Shown here: piece by piece, positions 7,807 to 17,292 of the stretch
Layout of the letters: every line of letters begins with the position of its first letter
Position numbering within the stretch: the stretch's first letter is position 1
Assembly: GCA_964518905.1 (NCBI GenBank)
Contig: CAZFJL010000004.1
Span: 62,001 to 126,000 of the forward strand
Length of the DNA: 64,000 nt
Direction of reading: 5' to 3'
Source of the DNA: RDYZ01 sp964518905
GTDB taxonomy: Bacteria; Cyanobacteriota; Cyanobacteriia; Cyanobacteriales; Geitlerinemataceae
The notes under the pieces: generated by a model
The model's input: the letters and a program-made list of their open reading frames with translations, nothing else
The model's database searches: none
Told to the model about the DNA's origin: nothing
Position numbers and translations under genes: made by a program

Positions 7807-10800
7807 TCATGGGGCGAAGCCGAGCCGATCGCCATAGTCAAGCAAAATTTCTAGCGTGATTAAGCGATTGCGCCAGGTTTCGACCTGATAACTATCGCGC
7901 AATCCCTGAAGCCGCAGCCAGGTGTCAAAATCGGCGCGATAGTCTTGCAAGGTGGTTTTGGCGATCGCCAGGTTGGTCGCGCTCGGGGATTGTGACACCA
8001 ACGCCAGCGCCTCCGATAGCATCAACGTGCGTCCGCGCCACTGCAATAACTCATCGTCATCGATCCAGAGATTGCCCGATCGCAGTGCTAGTTCCCACTC
8101 GTTTTGCAGCAATTCGTAGCGCTGCCGTGCCATCTCAAACGGCGCACGCTCCGGCATGATATCCGACGCTTCCCCTTGGGTTTGCCGCAACATCTGCTCG
8201 ACCTCGCTCGATAAAGCCGCCGTCGCAAACAAGGCGTAACCCATCGTCGGCAAATCGCGCAGGGCTTGGAGCTGGTCGGTGACGTTGGTGCGATCGAGGT
8301 CGTGGAGCCGCACGGACGGGATAATCGGGATCGGACTCGGGTTCGCCAATAGGGGACTCACCAGGCTATGCAGACGGTTGGTGTCTTCGGCGTAACTCAT
8401 CAGCACCACCTGATCGACGATGCCTTCATCAATCCAGGCTTCCCAATGCTGCTGGAGCTTGTGAATGCGCTCGTGGGTGGAGTAGGCAAACACCGACGTG
8501 GAAAGCGTCAAACCCGGACGCCGATTGTCGATCCATTCGCGCACCTCGCGCACAAAGGTCGTGACGTTATCGACGCGAAATTGCGTCCACTGCGCCCAGA
8601 GGTCACGATCGCGCGGCGAAATCGTCAGCGGATCGACACCGGTTAGCGCTTCAAATTGCTCGCGTCCCGCTACCCCGTAACCATAGGTGCGCTCGGCTCC
8701 GGGATCTTGGAAAGGATAGCGAATGTAGTCGAGCTGGATGCCGTCTACATCGTAGTTATTCACGATTTCGTCTAGCTCGCGGATCACGAACCAGCGAGCT
8801 TCCGGGTTGGCGGGATCGAGGAAGGTTTTGCGCGATCCCTGGTGGCGGACACGTTCTTGGTCGTCACGGTTCGCCCACTCAGGATGTGCTTCGAGGACGG
8901 GGCCGGGATAGTCGATCGGGTCGCCGACGATCACATTATGGGCTTCGTTACCCACGGCAAACGCCCAGACCCAGGCGTGCAACTCCATATCGCGGGCGTG
9001 CGCTAGTTCGACGGCGGCTTTGAGGGGGTCCCAGCCTCGCGTTAGGGGATTTTGGCGGGTAATGGCGCTGGGATAGATCGGATAGCCCGCGTTGATGGTT
9101 TCAAAAAAGACGGTGTTGATGCCCATCGCATCGAGCCGATCGAACAGGCGTTCGAGTCCAGCGGGCGATCCAGCTTCGACGATCGTGCCGCGATCGAGCC
9201 AGATGGCGCGGACTTCGGGCTGGGCGCGTTGGCGATCATCGGGGTAACTATTGAGCAGAGAGAGTCGCGCATCGATCCAGCGATCGCGGGCGGTGCGATA
9301 GTCTCCGGCGGCAACGAGTGCGGGGAATTCCGCGAGAGTTGCTCGTGCTTGATCGAGGACGGTGGCCGTCGCGCCGAGGTTGATCGGCTGATCGGGAGCT
9401 AGGGCGACGATATATTCACGGTTACGGCGTGGGGTTTGACCTAGGCGATCGGTGCGATCGGCGTCGAAATCGGGATCATCACTCCCCAAAGCCGCGATCG
9501 TGGTGTTGACCTGTACCGCCTGCGCGGCCTGGGTCGCACTTTGGACACGTCCAATCAGTTCGCTCAGTTCCCGCTGCATCTTCAGAGCTTCGATCTGGGA
9601 AATGCGGGCATTGCCGCGCTCCACGTTTAAACCAGCGGGCGCAACGCGCAGAGCCATCAAGTCCTCGCCTGCGGTATTGCTAGCGGCATTGCGGATCGTG
9701 TTCGCGTCAGAATTCAGGCTGGGATTGAGACGAGGATTTGGGCTGAGATTCGGGCGCGGTACGATCGGCGATCGCGCCGTTGGGTTGATGGGAGCGAGGG
9801 CTGTGTCTGTATTGACGTCGGTGTTGGTGTTGTCCGCACCGGTTGAACTGTTTGTGGAATTATCTGAATTGCTTGAATTGGAAGCGCGATCGAGACGGTT
9901 AGTGATCGAGGAAATCGGCGCGACACCTGTGGGCGTGTTGCGCGGGCGAGTATCTGCTGCGATCGGCTGAGTGGAATCGAAGTCAATACGCGAGGACGCA
10001 TCATCGAAACGATTCGGGGATGGGTCACGGGACTCCGATCGCGAGCTCGTCGGTGCAGGATCATTCCAGGCTACGGGCTCAAATTCTTCGCCAGCATTAC
10101 CGGCGTCCAAATCCTGCGTTCGTCGCAGCGCCGCCTTGAGCCATGCCACGTCGGCCTCGACCGCGCGATCGTTGCGTCCCCACTCCCAGCCTAAAAAGGT
10201 CACCTGAGGCGAAACCCCGACCGCCGTAGCATTTCCAGCCATCTGCCATGCCGCCGCCGCTTGGCTATCACCCCCTGATAAACTCAAAATTCCACCGTCG
10301 GGAATACGTCCGAGGGCATCGTTGGGCATCCAGGCCGTACGACAAGTGGGATCGCGATCGCAGCTCGTGGACAGCAGACGCATCGCCGCCGAACCCGGCA
10401 GTTCATCGAGCCACTGCATCCCGATCACATCGCGCAATCCGTCGCGCACACGCCGCGAGGAATCTTCCGCAAAACGTCCACTGACGATCACCCGCCCGCC
10501 GCTGGCGATCCAGGTCTCGATCGCGCTGGCCTGACGTCGCGAAATGTCTTCGAGATTGGGTAAAAACAAAACGTTGCTGTCGCCCAAGTCGCTGACATCA
10601 TCGACGTCATTCCATTCGAGGGTCTGATAGCCGACATCGGCAGTCTGTAGCCGTTGCTCGATTTCGTCCCAGTAGCGATCGTTATCATTGCTCCGAATGA
10701 CGGCAATCGATGATGTGGAGACCGCCGCTCGGGGGTGGATCAAGTCGAGTGGTAACCCGATCCCGAAAACGGAAAGACCGACGATCGCACGCAGACGATG

Positions 10801-10827
10801 CCAAGCTGGCAGAGACGAAAAAGGCAT
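7807..10827 (-). CDS. secreted family-10-like glycoside hydrolase (GHL10/DUF187)
   Basis: A 1006-residue exported protein. Residues 1-35 are a signal peptide or anchor. Residues about 40-235 look like a glutamine-amidotransferase-like/DUF4350-type domain ('VLFLPNLEDISRRQASAIE'). A Ser/Asn/Thr/Asp-rich linker runs about 250-400. The GHL10 TIM-barrel at about 535-845 begins 'RAIWLDRGTIVEAGSP' and carries 'MELHAWVWAF' and 'DGIQLDYIRYPF', the latter with candidate catalytic acids. A helical tail follows. GHL10 proteins are poorly characterised and are thought to cleave cell-wall or extracellular polysaccharide. The gene is divergent from ggt, so the two share the 157-bp spacer. Confidence 0.85.
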   Translation of the reverse strand: MPFSSLPAWHRLRAIVGLSVFGIGLPLDLIHPRAAVSTSSIAVIRSNDNDRYWDEIEQRLQTADVGYQTLEWNDVDDVSDLGDSNVLFLPNLEDISRRQASAIETWIASGGRVIVSGRFAEDSSRRVRDGLRDVIGMQWLDELPGSAAMRLLSTSCDRDPTCRTAWMPNDALGRIPDGGILSLSGGDSQAAAAWQMAGNATAVGVSPQVTFLGWEWGRNDRAVEADVAWLKAALRRTQDLDAGNAGEEFEPVAWNDPAPTSSRSESRDPSPNRFDDASSRIDFDSTQPIAADTRPRNTPTGVAPISSITNRLDRASNSSNSDNSTNSSTGADNTNTDVNTDTALAPINPTARSPIVPRPNLSPNPRLNPSLNSDANTIRNAASNTAGEDLMALRVAPAGLNVERGNARISQIEALKMQRELSELIGRVQSATQAAQAVQVNTTIAALGSDDPDFDADRTDRLGQTPRRNREYIVALAPDQPINLGATATVLDQARATLAEFPALVAAGDYRTARDRWIDARLSLLNSYPDDRQRAQPEVRAIWLDRGTIVEAGSPAGLERLFDRLDAMGINTVFFETINAGYPIYPSAITRQNPLTRGWDPLKAAVELAHARDMELHAWVWAFAVGNEAHNVIVGDPIDYPGPVLEAHPEWANRDDQERVRHQGSRKTFLDPANPEARWFVIRELDEIVNNYDVDGIQLDYIRYPFQDPGAERTYGYGVAGREQFEALTGVDPLTISPRDRDLWAQWTQFRVDNVTTFVREVREWIDNRRPGLTLSTSVFAYSTHERIHKLQQHWEAWIDEGIVDQVVLMSYAEDTNRLHSLVSPLLANPSPIPIIPSVRLHDLDRTNVTDQLQALRDLPTMGYALFATAALSSEVEQMLRQTQGEASDIMPERAPFEMARQRYELLQNEWELALRSGNLWIDDDELLQWRGRTLMLSEALALVSQSPSATNLAIAKTTLQDYRADFDTWLRLQGLRDSYQVETWRNRLITLEILLDYGDRLGFAP

Positions 10828-10984
10828 GAAATTCAGTCGTACGGTGATGGGTGGAAGCGCAACTTATATATTACGTCTACGATGAATTTGATGCTTTTCC
10901 CGATACTTTGACGCCCAAGCCAAACCCATACGCCCTGATATTCTCCGTCACCCTCAATCCCTTTTTCAATTACCCCTCGTACTC

Positions 10985-12823
10985 ATGGGACACATCTTGG
11001 AATGGATCGCCATTCGATCAATCCACGCAGCGATCATGTGGGGAGCGACGATCGCCGTCGTTGCGCTGCCCCCACAATCCGTCGCCGCGATCGAACCCGA
11101 CGAGTCCAGCTTGGCGGAACACTCGCCGGAACTTCAGCCCGTCCGATCCATGACCGGCATGGTTGCCGCCGCGCATCCCCTCGCCAGTGAAGCAGGGGTC
11201 ATGATCTTGCAGGCGGGCGGGAATGCGATCGACGCCGCGATCGCCACGGCCTTCGCGATTTCAGTTTTAGAGCCATACTCAGCGGGAATCGGGGGCGGTG
11301 GTTTTTTGCTGATGTATGACGCGGAAACTCGCGAGATCCAATCGCTCGATTTTCGGGAACGCGCCCCGATCGCGGCGATAACGGACATGTATCTCGACGC
11401 AGACGGCGAGCCGACGGATGGTAGCCGCAGCGGTCACCGCGCTGTAGCGGTTCCGGGGACGGTCGCGGGGCTGTACGAAGCCCATCAGCGCTATGGTCGG
11501 TTGCCCTGGGCAGCGGTGGTACAACCGGCGATCGATTTGGCGGCGTCGGGGTTTGAGGTGAGCGATCGATTTGCGCGATCGCTCAACTGGCGATCAGCGG
11601 CGTTATTTAACAACCCCGCCGCCCACGCAGTGTTTAGTCGGGATGATGCGAGCGACACCCCACAGCTTTACGCCCTGGGCGATCGCTTCGTTCAGCCCGA
11701 TCTCGCCGCGACCTTGCGACGCCTTGCCGATGACCCCGACGATTTTTATCATGGCCAAACCGCCGCCGCGATCGTGGCCGATATGGTCACCAATGATGGT
11801 CTGATCACGCAAGCGGATCTAGATCGCTACGAACCGATCTGGCGAGATCCGCTCTGTGGTCTATTTCAGCCCGATCGCACCGATCCCGAGCAATTTCGGG
11901 TCTGTGCCATGGCTCCACCGTCCTCCGGTGGGGTTCACCTGCTGCAAATTCTCAAGCTGATCGAACCGCTTGATTTAGCGAACCAGAGCGCAACCCAAGG
12001 ACAGCATTTATTAATTGAAGCGATGAAAATCGCCTACGCCGATCGCGCGTACTATCTCGGTGACCCTGATTTTGTTGACGTGCCGGTAGCCGAGCTGGTC
12101 TCGCCCGAGTATCTCGATCAACGTCGCGCTGAAATCGAAATCGATCGCGCCCGATCCGCCGACGAAGTCTACGCTGCCGATCCAGCCTTGATCGATCGGC
12201 TCGCGACGGAATCTCGCGACACTAGCCATCTGTCGGTGGTCGATGGCGATCGTAACGCCGTCAGTTTGACGTTCACGGTGAACGGTGGTTTTGGCGCAGG
12301 GATTGTCGCTGCCGGGACGGGCATTGTTTTAAATAACGAAATGGATGATTTTTCGATCGCGCCCGGTGTCCCCAACCTCTACGGCCTGATCGGTGGCGAG
12401 GCCAACGCGATCGCCGCACGCAAGACCCCGCTATCGAGCATGACCCCGACGATCGTCACCGACACCGACGCCAATCTACGCCTCGTCGTCGGCGCTCCCG
12501 GTGGCAGCACCATCATCACCACCATCGTCCAAATTTTGCTCCATTCGCTGGTCTTCGATCAAAACATTGCCACTGCGATCGCCGCGCCGCGTCTCCACCA
12601 CCAGTGGCAGCCGGACACCCTCCGCCTCGATGCCAACTTCGACCCGGCGATCGTTAGTGATTTACGCACTCTGGGTCACGTGCTGGTGACCGGCGGCCGC
12701 TGGGGCAACGCCAATGCGATCGAGATTGTCCCGACCCCTATGGCTCCAGCATCGGGAATTCGCGCCGATCGCCTAGAGGGAGCGGCTGATCCGCGTGGAG
12801 ACGGGATCGCACAGGGCTTTTAG
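10985..12823 (+). CDS. ggt: gamma-glutamyltransferase precursor
   Basis: Periplasmic enzyme that hydrolyses or transfers the gamma-glutamyl group of glutathione. It is 612 residues with an N-terminal export signal (about 1-35, ending 'QSVAA'). The large subunit starts near 'MTGMVAAAHPLASEAG' and carries 'GGNAIDAAIA' and 'GIGGGGFLL'. The autocleavage/nucleophile residue is Thr413 in 'DTSHLSVVD', followed by the small subunit with 'PLSSMTPTI' and 'GAPGGSTIITT', typical of an active N-terminal-nucleophile hydrolase. The start at 10985 gives a long signal; an internal ATG at residue 18 could also serve. It should be matured into two chains in the periplasm. Confidence 0.93.
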   Translation: MGHILEWIAIRSIHAAIMWGATIAVVALPPQSVAAIEPDESSLAEHSPELQPVRSMTGMVAAAHPLASEAGVMILQAGGNAIDAAIATAFAISVLEPYSAGIGGGGFLLMYDAETREIQSLDFRERAPIAAITDMYLDADGEPTDGSRSGHRAVAVPGTVAGLYEAHQRYGRLPWAAVVQPAIDLAASGFEVSDRFARSLNWRSAALFNNPAAHAVFSRDDASDTPQLYALGDRFVQPDLAATLRRLADDPDDFYHGQTAAAIVADMVTNDGLITQADLDRYEPIWRDPLCGLFQPDRTDPEQFRVCAMAPPSSGGVHLLQILKLIEPLDLANQSATQGQHLLIEAMKIAYADRAYYLGDPDFVDVPVAELVSPEYLDQRRAEIEIDRARSADEVYAADPALIDRLATESRDTSHLSVVDGDRNAVSLTFTVNGGFGAGIVAAGTGIVLNNEMDDFSIAPGVPNLYGLIGGEANAIAARKTPLSSMTPTIVTDTDANLRLVVGAPGGSTIITTIVQILLHSLVFDQNIATAIAAPRLHHQWQPDTLRLDANFDPAIVSDLRTLGHVLVTGGRWGNANAIEIVPTPMAPASGIRADRLEGAADPRGDGIAQGF

Positions 12824-13068
12824 GCGACAAAGAGCGAATTTACGCGATCGTCTTGATTGATCAAAACATCCAGTAACTCAAGAACGACGCAGATAATGGA
12901 ATTAGCCGATGAGCGCCGCATCGTTTTCAAACTGTACGGTTTGAGGCGTAACGCTAACGAAGACAGGTTTAAGCGAGAGGATAACAGCGAGTGAGGTGCT
13001 AGCAACACGTTTTAGACTGGCGGTCTAATAAACCAAAGTTTGCCGAACACCATTTTAAAAAATAAATT

Positions 13069-13296
13069 ATGTCTCAATTAATGCTGTTTTTTGGAGCCAT
13101 CATCGTGTCATGGCTCGTCTTTTCCTGGTTGATGAATGTCGTAAAAATGACGCTCTCAACGGCGCTGATGCTGGCGGCACTAATCATGTTGCTGCAAGTT
13201 GGCTTCGGCATCGATATGCCAATGCTGATTGACACAATTTTTGCATTGCCCCGAATCTTATTTGATTTGCTGAGTCAAATTTTTAGCGGCCAGTGA
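13069..13296 (+). CDS. small membrane protein
   Basis: A 75-residue very hydrophobic protein with two predicted membrane segments (about 5-20 and 26-47) and a third weaker amphipathic stretch (about 50-70). It has a proper ATG and lies alone between ggt and DUF2993. Small membrane proteins of this kind are conserved in cyanobacteria, but I do not recognise a named family. Function is unknown. The AT-richer upstream region (12824-13068) probably holds its promoter. Confidence 0.65.
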   Translation: MSQLMLFFGAIIVSWLVFSWLMNVVKMTLSTALMLAALIMLLQVGFGIDMPMLIDTIFALPRILFDLLSQIFSGQ

Positions 13297-13335
13297 TTCA
13301 GTAGAACTCTTGCATGAATCGCCCTCATCCCCCGG

Positions 13336-13415
13336 CCCCTTCTCCCAAGCAGGGAGAAGGGGAGCCAAATCAAAAATATGCTTTTCAAAGTCCCTCTCCC
13401 GCTCTGGGAGAGGGA
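13336..13415. repeat. two G/C-rich hairpin repeats
   Basis: CCCCTTCTCCC with its inverse GGGAGAAGGGG (13336-13362) and TCCCTCTCCC with GGGAGAGGGA (13391-13415). These are REP-like intergenic palindromes of a kind widespread in bacteria. They lie between a plus-strand and a minus-strand gene end and may act as transcription stops. Confidence 0.65.
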
Positions 13416-13480
13416 TTTAGGGAGAGGGAATGATATTCGTGCAAGAGGTCTAGTAGAAAGATCGAGGTTGTCGATGCACG

Positions 13481-14284
13481 TTAGCCCGACTTTCCCTGAC
13501 GCGGGAAATGCTCAACCTGGGCATAACCACCAAACACAAGATTTGATCCCTCGGTTTCGAGGCGGTTGAGCCGAAGCGTGATGCCATCGAGGTCAAAACG
13601 ATCGAGGTCAACCATATCGTTGAGCAGCAGCATCATCGCGTTGATTAACGAGGTCGCGTCCGTGTGGTGTTGCGCCGGTACGTCGTCCAAGTGAATTTGC
13701 GGGTCGCCAAACTCCACCTTGCGGCGACGTTTGACGCTGACCTTGGTCGTGAACTTCAGCGGTAGACGCGGACAGCCTGGACCTTTGGCGGTGGCGGCGA
13801 TCGTCACCATTGTATTGGCTCCGAGCTTCATCGAGACATCCTCGAACGAAACTAAACTCAGCGCCCAACTGCCGGTCAAACCGTCTATGTCGAGATTTTC
13901 GAGGCGCTTTTTCACCAGGTCGGCCTCGAAGGATCGGGTTAAACCGGCCTCGCTGAGAACCACACGGGCGATCGCCTGGGTGGGTTGCTTCAGCTTGAGC
14001 TGACCGGCCAGCACGGAGCTGGGATCGATCGCTACCGCGTCAGTCTCAAACGACATTTCAGCTACAGGGAACTGATTGCGGATCACAAGATTGCGACCCT
14101 GCATTTTGAAGCCGTCGATCGCGCCCTGGAGCAGCTTGCTCGGCGGATTACAGCGGATATTGACATCGATCGCTTCACATTCGCTAAACAAACGGGCGAT
14201 CGACTGGCTTGCAACAGAATCGAGGAGTTGTTCGCCCCAATCATTGCCTGATTGCCAGTTATTTCCGGAAAAACTCCCAAACAT
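13481..14284 (-). CDS. DUF2993 (LmeA-type phospholipid-binding) protein
   Basis: A 267-residue protein of the cyanobacterial DUF2993 family. Landmarks are 'WGEQLLDSVASQSIARLF' at the N-terminus, 'SKLLQGAIDGFKMQGRNLVI' and 'QPTQAIARVVLSE'. DUF2993 relatives such as mycobacterial LmeA bind phospholipid in a long hydrophobic tube and act at the cell envelope. No signal peptide is evident, so this one may be cytoplasmic or membrane-peripheral. It is divergent from rimM with a 304-bp spacer. The family is recognised; the function is inferred. Confidence 0.85.
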   Translation of the reverse strand: MFGSFSGNNWQSGNDWGEQLLDSVASQSIARLFSECEAIDVNIRCNPPSKLLQGAIDGFKMQGRNLVIRNQFPVAEMSFETDAVAIDPSSVLAGQLKLKQPTQAIARVVLSEAGLTRSFEADLVKKRLENLDIDGLTGSWALSLVSFEDVSMKLGANTMVTIAATAKGPGCPRLPLKFTTKVSVKRRRKVEFGDPQIHLDDVPAQHHTDATSLINAMMLLLNDMVDLDRFDLDGITLRLNRLETEGSNLVFGGYAQVEHFPRQGKSG

Positions 14285-14588
14285 GCGTGATGCAACGATA
14301 GGTCTAAATACCTAGGCGGGACGACAGAGTCCCTTTGTTTGTAACAAAGTCTAAAGATTCTTGCAATTCGTAAATCCCTACCACGGGCTCAAATTGGATC
14401 GTTTTTTTTGCCTATGTCCCAAGTTTATCGCCATAAGGTGACTCGGTTTGACCTCAATTTCGAGACCGTACCGCGAAACGATCGCGCAGGTTCGGTCACG
14501 GCGATCGCGTCTAAATCTAAAATCGATCTCGTCGCGTGCTGTGTTTTTGGACACCGCGATCGGCGTGACGCCCTCTTATTGCAACGTT
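14285..14588. other. intergenic region between DUF2993 and rimM
   Basis: This 304-bp spacer separates divergent starts. The open frame runs into rimM from 14448, but that N-terminal extension has no family similarity. The segment is taken as 5' untranslated and promoter DNA. Confidence 0.5.
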
Positions 14589-15272
14589 ATGACAAGCCCT
14601 GCGGACTGGATTGAAATCGGCAAAATTGTTGGCCCACAAGGATTACAGGGGCAGTTAAAGGTTTATCCGAGTTCGGATTTTCCGGAGCGGTTTCTCGAAC
14701 CGGGGACGCGCTGGCTTCAACGGCGGGGGCAGCGCGAGCCGGAACCGATCGAACTAACCTACGGGCGCGACATCCCCGGCAAGAACCTATTCATTATCGA
14801 AATCGACGGTATAGCGGATCGTGATGAGGCGGAAGCATTGCGCGATGCGGTGCTGTACGTGCCGGGGGACGATCGCCCGGAACTGGAGGACGGCGAATTT
14901 CACGTGATGGATTTGATCGGGCTGGTGGCGCTGAATCACGCGACGGGCGATCGGATCGGCGTGGTGACGGATGTGATGTCGTCGGCGAGTGATTTACTGT
15001 CGATCGAACTCGATACGCCGATCGTGCCGCCGGATACGTCGTCGAGCAAGCGCCGGTTTCGCCGTAAGCAAAAACCATTGAAACCCCAAACCCACGTCTT
15101 AATTCCGTTCGTTGAGGCGATCGTGCCGATCGTCGATGTGGCGGGCGGCTGCGTGCGAATTGTGCCGGTTCCGGGCTTGATCGACGATCGGAGCGTCACG
15201 ATTCGCGAAGATACGCCCGATCCGGCGGCAGAAGCGGCGGAAGAGTCGGCGGCGGGGGAGCGAGACCTTTGA
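14589..15272 (+). CDS. rimM: ribosome maturation factor RimM
   Basis: Assists late assembly of the 30S head by binding S19. The 227-residue protein starts 'MTSPADWIEIGKIVGPQGL', the typical RimM barrel start. The PRC-barrel half follows at about 95-195 ('FHVMDLIGLVALN' ... 'HVLIPFVEAIVPIVD'). The C-terminal half has an extra basic insertion ('SSKRRFRRKQKP') common in cyanobacteria and an acidic Ala/Glu-rich tail. The ATG at 14589 is chosen because upstream residues of the open frame are unrelated. Its TGA stop lies inside a hairpin repeat. Confidence 0.94.
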   Translation: MTSPADWIEIGKIVGPQGLQGQLKVYPSSDFPERFLEPGTRWLQRRGQREPEPIELTYGRDIPGKNLFIIEIDGIADRDEAEALRDAVLYVPGDDRPELEDGEFHVMDLIGLVALNHATGDRIGVVTDVMSSASDLLSIELDTPIVPPDTSSSKRRFRRKQKPLKPQTHVLIPFVEAIVPIVDVAGGCVRIVPVPGLIDDRSVTIREDTPDPAAEAAEESAAGERDL

Positions 15273-15295
15273 GGTTTCCAAAACCTCCAAGGTCT
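15263..15295. repeat. hairpin repeat overlapping the rimM stop
   Basis: AGACCTTTGAGGTTT pairs with AACCTCCAAGGTCT. The rimM stop codon (15270-15272) is part of the left arm. A closely similar hairpin lies just after the M1 peptidase gene at 25083-25113, so this is a small dispersed palindrome. Confidence 0.75.
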
Positions 15296-15355
15296 GACGT
15301 TGCTGCCCTCAACCCCACCGACTGTTTCAATCGTAACTAACGAATTTGTTTGACT

Positions 15356-15736
15356 ATGGCTAACCTCCAATCCGCCGAATTTCTCTCGCCCGACGATTCG
15401 GCGCGGGTCGATGCGGCTCTGTTGACCAATCAAGATAAATTTCTCGCGCGTCTGGCAATCTATGCCCTGCGATCGCTGCGTCAGATTTCCGCCGAGCTTC
15501 AGCAGCCGATCGAGCAGATCAACGCTGAACAGATCCGCGATTGGGTCAGCCGCGATCCGGCCATTCAAGAGACGATCGATCTCGATGACAGTTTTACAAG
15601 CTTTTTCACCAATCTGGTCATCGCCGCCCGTACCAAACTCGATGCCGCCGCTGCCGAAACGAAAACGCCGCTTGATGCCCTGACGATCGAGCAGACAATC
15701 GCCTGGTTTGAAACCCACGGCAAACCCGAGGCATAA
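15356..15736 (+). CDS. conserved hypothetical protein upstream of miaB
   Basis: A 126-residue soluble, mostly helical, acidic protein beginning 'MANLQSAEFLSPDDSARVD'. It contains 'AIYALRSLRQISAEL' and 'FTSFFTNLVIAARTKLD'. There is no signal peptide, membrane segment or known motif. The ATG at 15356 is used; an in-frame TTG two codons upstream is possible. It lies between rimM and miaB on the same strand, so it may share their transcript, but no function can be assigned. Confidence 0.7.
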   Translation: MANLQSAEFLSPDDSARVDAALLTNQDKFLARLAIYALRSLRQISAELQQPIEQINAEQIRDWVSRDPAIQETIDLDDSFTSFFTNLVIAARTKLDAAAAETKTPLDALTIEQTIAWFETHGKPEA

Positions 15737-15841
15737 GCCAAACGGATCGATCCGTCCTGATCGCAAACGCCGTACACTAAAGGCTACATAAATCGTCGCA
15801 CCGCTCGATCGGGTCACCCTCGATCGCGCCTTCCTAAAGCC

Positions 15842-17191
15842 ATGACTGCTTCTCGTCGTTATCACATCACCACCTTCGGCTGTCAGATGAACAAAGCTGA
15901 CTCCGAACGCATGGCGGGCATCCTCGACTCGATGGATTTTCAGTGGGTGGACGATCCCAACGATGCCGACCTGGTGCTGTACAACACCTGCACGATCCGC
16001 GACAACGCCGAGCAAAAGGTCTATTCCTACCTCGGTCGGCAGGCCAAGCGCAAACACGACAAGCCCGATTTAACGCTGGTGGTGGCGGGCTGTGTCGCCC
16101 AGCAGGAAGGCGAGTCGCTGCTACGTCGCGTGCCGGAGCTGGATTTGGTCATGGGGCCGCAGCACGCCAACCGGCTCGATGATCTGCTCGCCCAGGTGTT
16201 CGCCGGTAACCAAGTGGTCGCCACCGATCCGATTCACATCATCGAAGACATCACCAAGCCGCGCCGCGATAGCAAGGTATCGGCCTGGGTGAATGTGATC
16301 TATGGCTGCAATGAGCGCTGTACCTATTGCGTTGTGCCGGGGGTGCGCGGGGTCGAGCAGTCGCGGACGCCGGAAGCGATCCGGGCGGAAATGGAGGAGC
16401 TGGCGCGTCAGGGTTACAAAGAGGTGACGCTGCTGGGTCAGAATATCGATGCCTATGGTCGCGATCTGCCCGGTGTGACGCCGGAGGGACGCCGTCAAAA
16501 TACGCTGACGGATTTGCTGTATTACGTGCATGACATCGAGGGCATCGATCGCATCCGTTTCGCCACCAGCCACCCGCGCTATTTCACCGAGCGGCTGATC
16601 AAAGCCTGTCACGAGCTGCCGAAGGTTTGCGAACATTTTCATATCCCGTTCCAGTCGGGCGATAACGACATTCTCAAGGCGATGTCGCGCGGTTACACCC
16701 AGGAAAAATATCGCCGCATTATCGACATGGTGCGCCACTACATGCCGGATGCGTCGATTAGCGCCGATGCGATCGTTGCCTTCCCCGGTGAAACCGAAGA
16801 ACAGTTTGAAAGCACGATGAAACTGGTGGACGACATCGGTTTCGACTTGCTCAACACGGCGGCCTATTCACCGCGTCCGGGTACGCCTGCTGCTGAGTGG
16901 GAGAATCAGTTAGACGAGGAGACTAAGGCCGATCGGCTCCAGCGGTTGAATCATTTGGTGAGTACGACAGCGGCAGAGCGATCGCAGCGTTATCTGGGTC
17001 GTATTGAGGAGGTGATGGTGGAGGATGTGAATCCGCGTGATCCGTCGCAGGTGATGGGTCGGACGCGGGGTAATCGTCTGACGTTTTTTGAAGGGGCGAT
17101 CGAGGAGTTGAAGGGTAAGACTGTGCCGGTGAAAATTACGACGGTGCGGGCGTTTAGTTTGTCGGGTGAGCCGGTTTACGCGACGGTTTAG
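15842..17191 (+). CDS. miaB: tRNA-2-methylthio-N6-dimethylallyladenosine synthase
   Basis: Radical-SAM methylthiotransferase that adds a methylthio group to i6A37 of tRNAs. The N-terminal UPF0004 domain carries Cys14 in 'FGCQMN', a second Cys in 'NTCTIRDNAEQK' and a third in 'VAGCVAQQEG', the ligands of the auxiliary cluster. The radical-SAM triad is Cys156, Cys160 and Cys163 in 'CNERCTYC'. A TRAM domain ends the 449-residue protein. Length and motifs are full. It is preceded by a conserved hypothetical gene; no dedicated regulator is seen. Confidence 0.97.
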   Translation: MTASRRYHITTFGCQMNKADSERMAGILDSMDFQWVDDPNDADLVLYNTCTIRDNAEQKVYSYLGRQAKRKHDKPDLTLVVAGCVAQQEGESLLRRVPELDLVMGPQHANRLDDLLAQVFAGNQVVATDPIHIIEDITKPRRDSKVSAWVNVIYGCNERCTYCVVPGVRGVEQSRTPEAIRAEMEELARQGYKEVTLLGQNIDAYGRDLPGVTPEGRRQNTLTDLLYYVHDIEGIDRIRFATSHPRYFTERLIKACHELPKVCEHFHIPFQSGDNDILKAMSRGYTQEKYRRIIDMVRHYMPDASISADAIVAFPGETEEQFESTMKLVDDIGFDLLNTAAYSPRPGTPAAEWENQLDEETKADRLQRLNHLVSTTAAERSQRYLGRIEEVMVEDVNPRDPSQVMGRTRGNRLTFFEGAIEELKGKTVPVKITTVRAFSLSGEPVYATV

Positions 17192-17207
17192 ATCGATTGA
17201 TCGATTC

Positions 17208-17279
17208 GTAGGGTGGGCAGTGCCCACCACGATTAGCCCACACATCAATATCCGTGATGGTGGGCAATGCCCACCCTAC
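17208..17279. repeat. GTAGGGTGGGCA-type palindromic repeat, copy 1
   Basis: The ends GTAGGGTGGGCA and TGCCCACCCTAC are inverted repeats, with second inner arms GCCCACCA and TGGTGGGC. A diverged copy is at 18907-18978. It lies in the gap between the converging miaB and nuclease-like genes. Repeats of this type are common in cyanobacterial intergenic DNA. Confidence 0.8.
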
Positions 17280-17292
17280 TGCTCTATATAGA

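Noticed and set aside
13336..13415. CRISPR-like reading of the paired G/C-rich hairpins
   Set aside because: Only two unequal units without spacers; ordinary REP-like palindromes.
14936..16057. Minus-strand open frame of 373 codons across rimM and miaB
   Set aside because: It lies antisense to two well-supported genes, and the residues show no family pattern; a shadow of GC-rich DNA.
16121..16738. Minus-strand frame of 205 codons inside miaB
   Set aside because: Antisense to miaB with no recognisable motif.
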